A DNA stretch of 64,000 nucleotides from AWTP1-13 sp963797005 (lineage in GTDB: Bacteria > Pseudomonadota > Alphaproteobacteria > Rhizobiales > Hyphomicrobiaceae). The position numbers and the translations under genes are program-made. Where the stretch lies: NCBI GenBank assembly GCA_963797005.1, contig CAWCOF010000030.1, positions 124,001 through 188,000 of the forward strand, read 5' to 3'. This document shows positions 34,159 to 44,099 of the stretch, in pieces (position 1 is the stretch's first letter; each line of letters starts with the position of its first letter). The notes under the pieces are model-generated. The model was not told the origin of the DNA. It saw nothing but the letters and a program-made list of their open reading frames with translations, and made no database searches.

Positions 34159-35850
34159 ATGAGACGGCCATCGGTGCTGATCGTCGACGACGATGCCTTC
34201 TCGCGCGCGGTCGTCTCGAAAAGAATTGCCATGCTTGCCGACGTGGTCGATGCCGAGGACGGCTACGACGCGCTGGCGCACATGCAGTCGACCGTCTTCG
34301 ACCTCGCCATCGTCGACCTCGAGATGCCGAACTTCAACGGCTTCGAGCTGATCAGGTCCGTGCGCGGGCACCCCATGCTCAAGCACATTCCGATCATCGT
34401 CCTGACCGGCAACGAGACCCGCGCCGCGCTCGAAAGCGCGCTCACGGCGGGCGCCACCTCCTATCTGCTCAAGCCTCTCAACTGGCGCGCGTTCGGCGAG
34501 CATATCCGCCACGTGCTGGAGCTCGCCTATCGGGCCGGCCACCTGGCGATGCACGACACGCTGACGGGCCTGCCCAACCGGGCCCTGCTCAGCGAACGGC
34601 TGCATCATGCGCTGACGCGGGCCAGCGCCGAAGAGACGGTGGCGGTGCACGTTCTCGATCTCGACCAGTTCAAGAACGTCAACGACACGCTCGGCCATCC
34701 CGTCGGCGACAAGCTGCTGCAGGGCGTCGCCGAGCGGCTCCGGCCGCTGATGAGCGAGGCGAACACGATTGCCCGCATGGGCGGCGACGAGTTCGCCATC
34801 GTGCAGGTAGGTCTGACCGAGGCCGCGCAAGCGGAGGAGCTCGCCGGCCGCGTCATCGCGGCACTCGGCGAACCCTTCGACGTCGACGGCCATCAGCTGG
34901 TCATCGGCACCAGCATCGGCATCGCCGTGGGCCCCCAGGATGCGCCGAGCGCCGAGCGGCTGATGCGCAATGCCGACCTCGCCCTCTACCGCGCCAAGGG
35001 AGACGGCCGCGGCGCCTTTCGCTTCTTCCGGCCCGAGATGGACGTGCAAATGCAGTCCCGGCGCGTCATGGAATACGACCTGCGCAAAGCGCTCGCCGCC
35101 GGCGAGTTCGAGCTCTACTACCAGCCGCTCGTCAACCTCCCCACCAACAAGATCAGCGGCTTCGAGGCCCTCATTCGCTGGCATCATCCCGAGAAGGGGA
35201 TGATCCTGCCCGAGACCTTCATTCCGCTGGCCGAGGAGATCGGATTGATCGTGCCGCTGGGCGAGTGGATCATCCGCGACGCGTGCGCGACGGCGGCACA
35301 GTGGTGCGGAGATCTCAAGGTCGCCGTCAACATTTCGCCGGCGCAATTCCGCGAACCGGGCCTGGCGCAGGTCGTGATGAACGCGCTCGCCTCCACCGGC
35401 CTGCCCGCAGGGCGGCTCGAGCTCGAGATCACCGAATCGGCCCGGCTGATGGACAACGACGCAACGCTCTCGCTCCTGCATCAGCTGCGCGCGCTCGGCG
35501 TCCGCATCGCCACCGACGACTTCGGCACGGGATACTCCTCGCTCAGCCACCTGCAGAGCTTCCCCTTCGACAAGATCAAGATCGACCGTTCCTTCGTGCG
35601 CAACATCGCCAGGAGCGCCAGCTCGCTCAATATCGTGCGGGCGGTGGCGGCACTTGCGCGCGGGCTGGGCATCGCCTCGACCGCGGAAGGCGTGGAGGAC
35701 AAGGAGCAGCTTGCGACCATCACCTCGGAAGGTTGCACGGAGATGCAGGGCTACCTGCTCAGCCGCCCGCTGCCGGCGCACGACATCCCGCAGTTCCTGC
35801 TTTCCCGGCGCAAGGAGCACGAGCCGAAGCGCGACGCGGCGGCCGCTTGA
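34159..35850 (+). CDS. Response regulator with GGDEF and EAL domains
   Basis: A 563-residue regulator: an N-terminal receiver (SVLIVDDDAFSRAVVSKRIA-like start, phosphorylatable Asp in IVDLEMPNFNGFE, Lys in LLKPLNW), a diguanylate cyclase domain (HDTLTGLPNRALL, DLDQFKNVNDTLGH, intact GGDEF in RMGGDEFAIV) and a phosphodiesterase domain (intact EAL in FEALIRWHHPEKG, EITESARLM, DDFGTGYSSLSHLQ). Both enzymatic signatures are complete; no RxxD inhibitory site is seen just before GGDEF. The divergent neighbour genes encode an HPt protein and a hybrid kinase, so it is the probable c-di-GMP output of that relay. Confidence 0.92.
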   Translation: MRRPSVLIVDDDAFSRAVVSKRIAMLADVVDAEDGYDALAHMQSTVFDLAIVDLEMPNFNGFELIRSVRGHPMLKHIPIIVLTGNETRAALESALTAGATSYLLKPLNWRAFGEHIRHVLELAYRAGHLAMHDTLTGLPNRALLSERLHHALTRASAEETVAVHVLDLDQFKNVNDTLGHPVGDKLLQGVAERLRPLMSEANTIARMGGDEFAIVQVGLTEAAQAEELAGRVIAALGEPFDVDGHQLVIGTSIGIAVGPQDAPSAERLMRNADLALYRAKGDGRGAFRFFRPEMDVQMQSRRVMEYDLRKALAAGEFELYYQPLVNLPTNKISGFEALIRWHHPEKGMILPETFIPLAEEIGLIVPLGEWIIRDACATAAQWCGDLKVAVNISPAQFREPGLAQVVMNALASTGLPAGRLELEITESARLMDNDATLSLLHQLRALGVRIATDDFGTGYSSLSHLQSFPFDKIKIDRSFVRNIARSASSLNIVRAVAALARGLGIASTAEGVEDKEQLATITSEGCTEMQGYLLSRPLPAHDIPQFLLSRRKEHEPKRDAAAA

Positions 35851-35866
35851 GCGGCGGCTTTCGCCT

Positions 35867-36223
35867 TCAGCGCTTGTCCGGCGCAAGGCTGCCTATATAG
35901 GTCAGCAGCGCATCGATCTCGGGCGGCTCGAACGTGAAGCGCGGCATGGCCGGGTGGCCGGTGACGATGCCTTCGGCCAAGGCCTCGGCCAGGAACTCGA
36001 TCGGGTAGCGCTTGGACAGATCGCGGAAGCGCGGCGCCAGACCCAGCGGGCTGTCGCCCGTCGGTCCGACGGCATGACAACGCGCACAGTGCTTCCGGGC
36101 GATCGCCTCCCCGCGCTCCATGGCCGACGGCTGGGCGCTCGCGTTGCCGGCACCACCGGCGGCGAGCGCCAGGAGCGCGAGCAGGCCACAGCAGGCTGCC
36201 AATATCGGTCCTGTGCGCGTCAT
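35867..36223 (-). CDS. Small periplasmic cytochrome c
   Basis: A 118-residue class I cytochrome c. The signal peptide is MTRTGPILAACCGLLALLALAAGGAGNASA. The haem motif is CARCH in ARKHCARCHAVGP (about residue 46), and the likely axial Met lies in GHPAMPRFTFEPPEIDALLTYIGSLAP. It is a soluble electron carrier with no recognisable redox partner next door. It converges with the REC-GGDEF-EAL gene, 16 bp apart. Confidence 0.9.
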   Translation of the reverse strand: MTRTGPILAACCGLLALLALAAGGAGNASAQPSAMERGEAIARKHCARCHAVGPTGDSPLGLAPRFRDLSKRYPIEFLAEALAEGIVTGHPAMPRFTFEPPEIDALLTYIGSLAPDKR

Positions 36224-36396
36224 CCTCTGCCCTTCCCTGCATAGCGCTTGTGCACGGCCGAGAATGCCGCTGTCCAGCTTGGCTGCTCTTGACCTCCATC
36301 AAAGCCGACCCGAACGGTCGCGGGTTGATGGATATCAAGGGCCGTCACACTTTAAGGCCGCAGTAACGCGATAGAAGCGCAAGGTACGGACAGGCC

Positions 36397-38035
36397 GTGG
36401 TAGCCGGCAGCCGGCCGAGGCCCCAGAAGGCCCCTGTGAGACGCAAGACAACTGCCAAGCGCAGCGCGCACGACCAGGCGGAGGTGATCGGCTTCCTCTC
36501 CGATGCCGCCTCCTACGCCGGCGTGGACCGCGTCGAGACCTTCCAGACGCACGGCAATCTGGTGTTCCTGGCGGGTCGGGAGGCGTGGAAGATCAAGCGC
36601 GCCGTGAAGCTCCCGTACATGGATTTCTCCACCTTGGAGAAGCGGCACGCGGCCTGCGCGCGCGAGGCCGAGGTCAATCGCGCATTCGCACCGAAGCTGT
36701 ACTTCGGCTGCGATGCCGATCCGCCGGTCGCCCGACGGCACGCTCACGTTCGGCGGCAGCGGCGAGACCGTCGAATGGGCGGTCCACATGCGCCGGTTCG
36801 AGCAGGACGCGCTTTTGAGCACGATCGCGAAGCGGGAAGGGATCGCGAGCGAGACGGCGAAAGCGCTCGCCGACGTCGTCTACGAGTTGCACGCGGTCGC
36901 GGCGCACGCCCAGCCGTCGTCCGGCACTGCCCCGGTCCGCCGCTTGCTGGCTGCGCTTGCTGGCGCGCTCTCCCGCTCGCAGGTGTTCAACGACCAAGAG
37001 CTGAGGCGCTTCTCGCAAGGCGCCGAGCGTCAGCTCGACAAGGCCGCAGCGATACTGGACGAGCGCGCGCGCCGTGGCTGCGTGCGCCGGTGCCACGGCG
37101 ACGTTTATCTTGCCAACATCGTCATGTGGCAGGGTCGCCCGGTGCTCTACGACGCCATCGAGTTCGACGAGGCCATTGCCACGGTCGACACTCTCTATGA
37201 TCTCGCCTTCCTGCTGATGGACCTCGACCGGTACGGCCAGAGGCCGGCCGCGAACCTCGTTCTCAACCGCTACCTGTGGCGCAGCCAGGAGGACCTCGAT
37301 CTGGCGGGGTTGGTGGCGCTGCCGCTGTTTCTGGCGCTGCGCTCGGCCGTCCGGGCGATGGTGACCGTCGACCGGGCGGCGAACGAAAGCGAAAGCGCGC
37401 GTCAACGGGACCTCGATCGCGCGCGCGCCGGCCTGGCGACGGCTCTGAGCTATCTGGACCCTCCCGCGCCAAGTCTGGTCGCGGTCGGCGGCGTGTCCGG
37501 GACGGGAAAGACGACGCTGGCAACCGCGCTCGCACCGCGGCTTGGCGCTTCGCCCGGTGCGGTGCATCTCAGGAGCGACCTAGAGCGCAAGACCCTGGCC
37601 GGCGTCGGCGAGCTCGATCGTCTGCCGGAGGGGGCCTACACCCAGGAGGCGCGGCGGCGCATCTACGAGGTGCTGGCGCGAAAAGCGCATCTGGCGCTGA
37701 CGGCGGGGCATTCGGTCATGGTCGATGCGGTCTACGCGGGCAACGAGGAGCGCCGGGCCATCGAGGCAGCGGCGATCGACCTCGGCGTCCCCTTTCACGG
37801 GCTGTGGCTCACGGCAGATACGGAAAAGCTGGTCGCCCGCGTCAAAGAGCGCACGAGCGATGCCTCGGACGCGACGGCGGAGACGGTGCGCACCCAGCTG
37901 CGCCGGCAGCATGAACCCTTGTCCGCAGCCTGGAGCGTGGTCGCGGCCGGCGGCGAGCCAACCGAAACGCTCAGCCTCGCCGCTTCGGCTCTGGGCCTCG
38001 ACGTCACAACAACGCGGGATGATCAAGCCACATGA
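36397..38035 (+). CDS. Bifunctional APH-like/P-loop kinase protein (one frameshift)
   Basis: A two-domain protein of 545 residues after correction. The first part is an aminoglycoside phosphotransferase-like kinase (TFQTHGNLVFLAGREAWKIKRAVKLPYMDFSTLEKR; catalytic CHGDVYLANIV; metal site DAIEFDE). The second is a P-loop kinase (VSGTGKTTLATALAPRLGA, about residue 365; VMVDAVYAGNEERRAIE). This combination is a known but uncharacterised family; substrates are unknown. A T inserted at about 36709 shifts the frame. The GTG start at 36397 is tentative; GTG at 36436 is an alternative. The stop overlaps the CoA ligase start by 4 bp, so the two are co-translated. Confidence 0.82.
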
Positions 38036-40717
38036 CGATCCGCCATCTTGAGTTTCTGCTGAACCCCCGCTCGGTCGCGATCATCGGCGCCAGCACGAGG
38101 CCCGGCAGCGTCGGCCTGATCACGGCGCGCAATACGTTGGGCGGCGGCTTCGCCGGGCCGATCTGGCTGGTGAACCCGAAGCACAAGGAGATCGACGGCC
38201 ACGCTTGTCTTGCCTCCGTCGACGCCCTTCCCGCCGCGCCCGACTTGGGCGTCATCGTGACGCCGCCCGGGACCGTACCGCAGCTGATCGGCGAGCTTGG
38301 CGCGAAAGGAACGCGTGCCGCCGTCGTCATCACGGCCGGGGTGCGCAACGACCTCAAGCAGGCGATGCTGGAAGCCTCGCAGCCCCACCTCCTGCGCGTG
38401 CAGGGGCCCAACTGCCTGGGGCTCATGCTGCCGCGCATCGGCCTCAACGCCAGCTTCTCCCATTGCGCGGCCCTGCCGGGCGACCTCGCCTTCGTCTCTC
38501 AATCCGGCGCGCTGATCACGGCCATCGTCGACTGGGCGCGCGGACGCAGCATCGGCTTCTCGCACGTGGTCTCGCTCGGCGACATGGCCGACGTCGACTT
38601 CGGTGATCTCCTCGACTACCTGGCCGGCGACGTGCACAGCCGCGCCATCCTGCTCTACATGGAATCGGTCACCAACGCGGCGAAGTTCGTGTCGGCGGCC
38701 CGGCGGGCGGCACGGTCCAAGCCCGTCATCATCGTCAAGGCCGGCCGGAGCACCGGCGGCGCCAAGGCTGCGCTGTCGCACACCGGCGCGCTTGCCGGCA
38801 CGGACGCTGCCTACGAGGCCGCCTTCCGGCGCGCCGGCCTCTTGCGCGTCGACAAGCTCGGGGAGCTTTTCGGCGCTGCCGAAATCCTCGCCCGCCACCC
38901 CAAGCTCGGCGGCGAGCGGCTCGCCATCCTGACCAACGGCGGCGGCGCCGGCGTGCTCGCCACCGACCGGCTCGGCGATCTCGGCGGCACGCTCGCCCAG
39001 ATCTCCGACGACACGAAAGGCGCGCTCGATGCCTTTCTGCCCAAGACGTGGTCGCGCGGCAACCCGATCGACATCATCGGCGATGCCGATGCGGCCAGAT
39101 ACGGCCAGGCCCTGGAGGTGCTGCTGGCGCGCGACGAAGCCGACGCGATCCTGGTGATGAACTGCCCGACGGCGCTGGCCTCGAGCACCGAGGTCGCGCA
39201 GCGGGTCACGGCGGTGGTGGAGCGGCACAAGGCCGCCGCGTCCCTCCCCAAGCCGGTCATCACCGCGTGGCTCGGGGAGGAGGCGAGCCGGGAGGCGCGC
39301 AAGCTGTTCGCGCAGAAGGGCATCGGCAGCTTCGCCACGCCGTCCGAGGCCATCGACGGCTTCATGCATCTTGTGCGCTACGCGCGGGCGCAGGAGGAGC
39401 TGATGCGCACGCCGCCCTCCCTGCCTGCGGAGCTCGGCATCGATACCGGCAAGGCGACCGCGATCCTGCACTCGGCGCTCAGCGATCGGCGCACGACGCT
39501 CTCCGAGATCGAGGCCAAGGAATTGCTGGCGGCCTATGGCATCCCGACCGTGCCGACGGTCTTCGCACGCGATCCGACCGAGGTCGGCGAACGAGCGGCC
39601 GCATTGCTCATGCAGCAGTCAGCCTGCGTCGTCAAAGTCCTGTCCGACGACATCTCGCACAAGTCGGACGTCGGCGGCGTTCGCCTCGGGCTGGAGCGCG
39701 CCGCCGACGCACGGCAGGCCGCCGCTGACATGCTCCGGCGCATCGCCCACCTCGCGCCGGATGCCAAGATCAAGGGCTTCACCGTGCAGCCCATGATCCG
39801 GCGCCCGCGGGCGCATGAGCTGATCCTCGGCATGTCGGTCGACCAGGCGTTCGGGCCGCTCGTGATGTTCGGGGCCGGCGGCACGGCGGTGGAGGTGGTG
39901 CACGACACCGCGCACGCGCTGCCACCGCTCGATTTGAAGCTGGCGCGCGACCTGATGCGGCAGACGCGCATCTGGCACCTGCTGCGCGGCTACCGTGACC
40001 GGCCCGCTGCCGACATCGAGGCGATCGCGGAAGCGCTGGTCCGGCTGAGCTACCTGGTGGCGCGGCACCCGGAGATTCGCGAGTTCGACATCAATCCGCT
40101 GCTGGCCGACGAGCAGGGCGTGATCGCGCTCGATGCCCGCGTGCGGGTGGCGGACGCGTCGGCCGAGCCACGCGTGCCCATGGCCATCAGGCCCTATCCC
40201 GCCGAATGGACCACGGACGCGGAGGTCGCCGGCATCGGATCGATCCTATTGCGCCCCATCCGGCCCGAGGACGAGCGCCTCTATCACGACTTCTTCGCCA
40301 ACGTGACCATGGAGGACCAGCGCCTGCGCTTCTTCACCGCCGGCGCCGAACCTCTCGCATCGGTTCCTGGCGCAGCTGACCCAGATCGACTACGCGCGCG
40401 AGATGGCGTTCGTGGCCATCGCCAAGGATAGCGGCGCGCTGCTCGGCGTGGCGCGCATGATCGCCGACCCGGACTACACCAGGGCCGAATACGCCGTCCT
40501 CGTCCGCTCGGACCTCAAGGGCCGGGGGCTCGGCTGGCGCCTCATGCAGCACTTGATCGCCTACGCCAAGGCGGAGAAGCTCGTCGAGTTGCATGGGGCC
40601 GTGCTGGCCGACAACACGTCCATGCTGAAAATGTGCCGCGAGCTCGGCTTCGCCGTCGAGGCCGAGCCCGGCGACGCCAGCGTGCGGCGCGTCCGCCTGC
40701 AGCTCGCCCGCGCGTGA
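38032..40717 (+). CDS. NDP-forming acyl-CoA ligase fused to GNAT acetyltransferase (one frameshift)
   Basis: A PatZ/Pka-type protein of 894 residues after correction. Domains in order: CoA-binding (RSVAIIGASTRPGSVG), succinyl-CoA ligase-like with the phosphorylatable His in ALSHTGALAGTDAAYEAAFRRAG, ATP-grasp (VVKVLSDDISHKSDVGGVRLGL; HPEIREFDINPLLADEQG), and a C-terminal GNAT domain (MAFVAIAKDSGALLGVARMIADP; LKGRGLGWRLMQHLIAYA). Such proteins acetylate lysines of other enzymes, typically acetyl-CoA synthetase, or act as acyl-CoA synthetases. An extra C at 40351-40352 breaks the frame inside the GNAT domain. It overlaps the upstream kinase gene. Confidence 0.88.
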
Positions 40718-40749
40718 GGCAGCCGCCGCTAGACACGAAGTGGGGATTG

Positions 40750-42015
40750 ATGGACCAGCCGATCGGGCCGCCTGACGCGGCGCCAGGGCGGACCGAGCCT
40801 GCGCTGGCAAAGTCATTGTCCCTGCTGCACGCCACGCTCTACGGGCTCGGGGTCACCATCGGCGCGGGCATCTATGTGCTCATCGGCGCCGCCGCCGCGC
40901 GGTCCGGGATGCATGCGCCTTTGGCGTTCGTGGCTGCCGCCCTGCTGATGGCGCTGTCGGCGGCGTCGTTCGCGGAGCTGGCCGGGCGGCTTCCCGTCGC
41001 CGCAGGCGAGGCCGCCTATGTGCGCGCGGGCTTTGGTTCCGACCGGCTGGCGACCGCGGTTGGCCTGCTGGTGGTGGCGATCGCCATCGTGGCGGCTGCC
41101 GCCATCAGCGTCGGCGCCGCCGGATACGTGCAGGTGTTCGTTGCGCTCCCGCTCCCGATCCTGGTGGCGGCGATCGTGCTCGGCATGGGGGCGGTGGCCA
41201 CCTGGGGGGTGAAGGAATCCGTCACCTTCGCCGGCGTCATGACGGTCATCGAGATCGGCGGCCTGCTCCTGCTCGTGTTGGCCGGCTTTTTCTCCGACGC
41301 GAAGATCATCGCCCGTCTGCCGGAGATGGTTCCCACCGACGCCAGCCCGGCGCTGCTCGCCGGTCTCGTCAGCACGACCCTGCTGGCGGTCTTCGCCTTC
41401 ATCGGCTTCGAGGGGCTAGCCAACGTGGCGGAGGAGGTGCGCGACCCGCAGCGCACCTTGCCGCGCGCCATATTTCTTACCCTCGCCATCACCACGGTGC
41501 TCTACGTCGCCGTGGTGTGGATCGCGCTTGCGACGGTCGGCCAAGCGGACCTGGTGTCGTCGAGCGCGCCCCTCGCCCTCGTGTTCGAGCGGCTGACCGG
41601 CGCCTCGCCTGCCAGCATGGCGCTGATCGGCATCGTCGCCACGCTCAACGGCATCATCGTGCAGATCATCATGTCCTCGCGCGTGCTCTACGGGCTGGCA
41701 CACCAGCGCGGCCTGCCGCCGATCTTCGGACGCGTCAACCCGACCACGCGCACGCCGGTACTCGCGACGGTGTTCACGACCGCCTGGGTCCTGCTGCTGG
41801 CGGTGACCCTGCCGCTCAACGATCTCGCCGACGTCACCGCGCGCCTCACCCTCGTCGTGTTCGCGCTGGTCAACCTGTCGCTCGCCCGCCTCAAGGCGTC
41901 CGCCACCGAAACGCCGCCCCGCATTTTCGTTGTGCCGCGATGGGTGCCCTGGGCGGGTGCCGCCACCTGCATCGGCCTCCTCGCCCTCGACCTGGCTACG
42001 ATGCTCGCGCGTTAG
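40750..42015 (+). CDS. APC-family amino acid permease
   Basis: A 421-residue membrane protein with about 12 helices. The first helix carries the family signature GLGVTIGAGIYVLIGAAAARSG; later features are FAELAGRLPVAAGEAAYVRAGFG, FAFIGFEGLANVAEEVRDPQRTLPRAI and SRVLYGLAHQRGLPPIFGRVNPTTRTP. It is an amino acid/polyamine/organocation symporter of unknown substrate. The ATG at 40750 was chosen over an upstream open frame because the protein then begins shortly before the first helix. It lies 32 bp after the CoA ligase gene and may be co-transcribed with it. Confidence 0.9.
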   Translation: MDQPIGPPDAAPGRTEPALAKSLSLLHATLYGLGVTIGAGIYVLIGAAAARSGMHAPLAFVAAALLMALSAASFAELAGRLPVAAGEAAYVRAGFGSDRLATAVGLLVVAIAIVAAAAISVGAAGYVQVFVALPLPILVAAIVLGMGAVATWGVKESVTFAGVMTVIEIGGLLLLVLAGFFSDAKIIARLPEMVPTDASPALLAGLVSTTLLAVFAFIGFEGLANVAEEVRDPQRTLPRAIFLTLAITTVLYVAVVWIALATVGQADLVSSSAPLALVFERLTGASPASMALIGIVATLNGIIVQIIMSSRVLYGLAHQRGLPPIFGRVNPTTRTPVLATVFTTAWVLLLAVTLPLNDLADVTARLTLVVFALVNLSLARLKASATETPPRIFVVPRWVPWAGAATCIGLLALDLATMLAR

Positions 42016-42095
42016 GGACGCTACTCTGCAATCTGCCGCCGAGGTCGAAATAAGACGAACACGTCGATTTCGCACGTTCAGCTACGCGTGATGCA

Positions 42096-42174
42096 AGCTA
42101 GTGTGGCGGTTCAGAAGTTCCCCATCACTTGCGACCAGGTTGGGAGGGAACTTCTGAACCAAAGCCACACTAGC
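42096..42174. repeat. Palindromic element 1 with CTAGTGT ends
   Basis: A 79-bp near-palindrome. The left arm reads GCTAGTGTGGCGGTTCAGAA, continuing to GTTCCC; the right arm is its complement apart from 2-3 extra bases, ending GCCACACTAGC. The loop holds about 20 bases. No coding content. It shares the terminal CTAGTGT and an internal AAGTTC core with the element 13 bp to its right. Confidence 0.8.
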
Positions 42175-42187
42175 AACTCTATGATTT

Positions 42188-42265
42188 CTAGTGTCCCTTT
42201 TGAACCCGAAGTTCGCAAACCCGCTGGCGGCAAACTGTGTGCGAACTTCGGGTTCGGGACACTAG
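42188..42265. repeat. Palindromic element 2 with CTAGTGT ends
   Basis: A 78-bp near-palindrome. The left arm starts CTAGTGTCCCTTTTGAACCC and continues GAAGTTCGCA; the right arm ends TTCGGGTTCGGGACACTAG. The outer CTAG at 42262-42265 supplies the TAG stop codon of the GntR-type gene on the minus strand. It looks like a small non-autonomous element of the same family as element 1. Confidence 0.8.
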
Positions 42266-42981
42266 CCAATCCGAGCCAGATAGTAATTCTCGGCGAGATC
42301 GCACCATGCCATGCGCCACTCCACGGGGCGTCCGTCAATATCCCGCACGACACGATCCAGCACGGCAATCGCCGACCCGACCGCAACGTCCAGGGCTTTG
42401 GCGATGCCTGGAGAAACGGTGCCGATCGAGATGCGCTCCTCGGCCTTGCCGAGAAGGATGCCGTATTCCTGTGCAAGGCTGCCAATGCTCTGCGGGAAGC
42501 CGTTCCTTTCCTCGAGCCCGGGAAACAGGAAGGCAGGCATGGAGACTTCGGCCAGCAGGAACGGGCGCGCGTTGGAATAACGTGTCCTGCGAAAGCGGTA
42601 GACCGCGTCCGTCGCCTGCAAGGACAGCCGGTCGCACTCCTTTTCATTCGCGGTCCGCACCGTGATCTCGACCGACCTGACGTCGTTGAGGATGCGCTTG
42701 CCGTCTGGCGCGCGAACATTGGTGAAGCGTCGGGACAGCTCGTCGGAGGATTGATCGCTTACGAACGTTCCGCGACCCTGCCGCCGCGTGATCAGATGCT
42801 CGTTCTTCAAGAGATCCAACGCCTTGCGCATGGTGCCGGGGCTCACGCCGAACTCGCGTGCAAGGTCGCTTTCGCTCGGAAGGGCCGCGTTGGGCTTCCA
42901 CTCCCCGCTGGCGATGCGCTCCGCCAGTGCGTCACGCAGTTGACCGTAGAGGGGCCGGATCAAAAGTGACTTCTCTGCCAT
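42262..42981 (-). CDS. GntR-family transcriptional regulator, HutC/UTRA subfamily
   Basis: A 239-residue repressor-type protein. The N-terminal winged helix reads LYGQLRDALAERIASGEWKPNAALPSESDLAREFGVSPGTMRKALDLLKNEHLITRRQGRGTFVS. The C-terminal UTRA ligand domain includes RFRRTRYSNARPFLLAEVSMPAFLFPGLEERNGFPQSIGSLAQEYGI and DIDGRPVEWRMAWCDLAENYYL. No divergent target operon is adjacent, so the ligand is unknown. The stop codon is formed by the end of palindromic element 2, so a few C-terminal residues may have been lost or replaced. Confidence 0.9.
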   Translation of the reverse strand: MAEKSLLIRPLYGQLRDALAERIASGEWKPNAALPSESDLAREFGVSPGTMRKALDLLKNEHLITRRQGRGTFVSDQSSDELSRRFTNVRAPDGKRILNDVRSVEITVRTANEKECDRLSLQATDAVYRFRRTRYSNARPFLLAEVSMPAFLFPGLEERNGFPQSIGSLAQEYGILLGKAEERISIGTVSPGIAKALDVAVGSAIAVLDRVVRDIDGRPVEWRMAWCDLAENYYLARIG

Positions 42982-43308
42982 GGCCTCCCTCCCCGCCTTG
43001 GAAGAAACCTATTCAGGACAGTCTCCGAGCGCTCATATGGAATAGCGAGCTGTCAATGCTAGAAGTACCGAAGGTGACTTGGCAACGCCAATTTCAGTCA
43101 GAACCCCACAGAGCGGTTCAAGCTGAGTTGCCCTGGCTATGGCGCGGGACGCTTCTCTGCATCGCTCTCACCTCTTCGGGCAAGAGCACCAGCGTCTCTC
43201 GAGCGTCTGCGCCCAATCAGCAGCAGACGACGCTTCGGACTATACGCGTCTCTCTTGGAACCTCCAACTCCCCTTGGCATCCAAGACAGCGCGGCGCCTT
43301 GGACCCTC
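42982..43308. other. Intergenic region without recognisable gene
   Basis: These 327 bp lie between the start of the GntR-type gene and the stop of the OmpR-type regulator, both on the minus strand. They must hold the GntR promoter near 42982-43080. Open frames exist on the plus strand, but their translations show no domain, no ribosome site and no codon pattern like the neighbours. I see no repeat or RNA gene here. Confidence 0.5.
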
Positions 43309-44055
43309 CTACGATCTGGCAGCCCCCACCCGCTTGACGTCGGAGGTGAAGGTGTAGCCGACGCCGCGCACCGTCTTGATCAGGCGCGGGTGGTCGGGGT
43401 CCAGCTCGATCTTCTTGCGTAGGCGTGCGACCAGGTTGTCGATCGAGCGATCGAGCGGCGACCAGTCGTGCCCTTTGAGCAGGTCCATGATCTCGTCGCG
43501 GGAGAGCACGCGATGCGGCCTCTTCACGAAGGCTTCCAGCAGATTGAACTCGCTGGTGGTCAGCTCTTCGGCGCCGCCGCCCTCCCGCTCCAGGCTGCGC
43601 TGATCGAGGTCGAACACCCAGCCCTTGAAGGCATAGCGTTGCCCCGGCGACGCGGCCTGCTCGCCCGTTCCGGCGCGTCTCAGCACGGCGCGGACGCGTG
43701 CGACCAACTCGCGCAGCTCGAAGGGCTTGGCGAGATAGTCGTCGGCACCGAGCTCGAGGCCGACGACGCGGTCGATGGCATCGCCCTTGCCCGTGAGCAT
43801 GATGATCGGGACGTTGCGCTCCTTGCGGATCTCGCGCGCCAGATCGAGCCCGTTCTCCTTGCCGAGGTTGAGGTCGAGGGTGATCAGCGCCACGGGGTGC
43901 TTCGCCAGGCAGGCGTTGAGCTCAGCGCCGTCCTTGGCCTCGGAGACACCGAAGCCTTCCCCCTCCAAGCACCGCCGCAGCAGCGCGCGGATCTTGGGGT
44001 CGTCATCGACGACAAGAATGTGCCCGCCACCCATCAAGCCGCTCCTGCCGGCCAT
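43309..44055 (-). CDS. OmpR-family two-component response regulator
   Basis: A 248-residue regulator. The receiver starts HILVVDDDPKIRALLRRCLEGEGFGVSEAKDGAEL; its phosphorylatable Asp is in ITLDLNLGKENGLDLAREI, then MLTGKGDAIDRVVGLELGADDYLAKPFELRELVARVRAVLRR. The winged-helix domain is EELTTSEFNLLEAFVKRPHRVLSRDEIMDLLKG, then DRSIDNLVARLRKKIELDPDHPRLIKTVRGVGYTF. All receiver residues are intact. It is divergent from the PAS hybrid kinase gene at 44161, its probable partner. A second upstream Met is possible as start. Confidence 0.93.
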   Translation of the reverse strand: MAGRSGLMGGGHILVVDDDPKIRALLRRCLEGEGFGVSEAKDGAELNACLAKHPVALITLDLNLGKENGLDLAREIRKERNVPIIMLTGKGDAIDRVVGLELGADDYLAKPFELRELVARVRAVLRRAGTGEQAASPGQRYAFKGWVFDLDQRSLEREGGGAEELTTSEFNLLEAFVKRPHRVLSRDEIMDLLKGHDWSPLDRSIDNLVARLRKKIELDPDHPRLIKTVRGVGYTFTSDVKRVGAARS

Positions 44056-44099
44056 TCTCGTCTTTCCGCGCGGTTTGTCACAAAGGCGCAGGAATTTCT

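Noticed and set aside
42858..43337. Plus-strand 159-codon frame across the gap after the GntR-type gene
   Set aside because: It overlaps the GntR start, has no recognisable domain and its codon pattern differs from real genes nearby; a short SSGKST resemblance to a P-loop has no supporting context.
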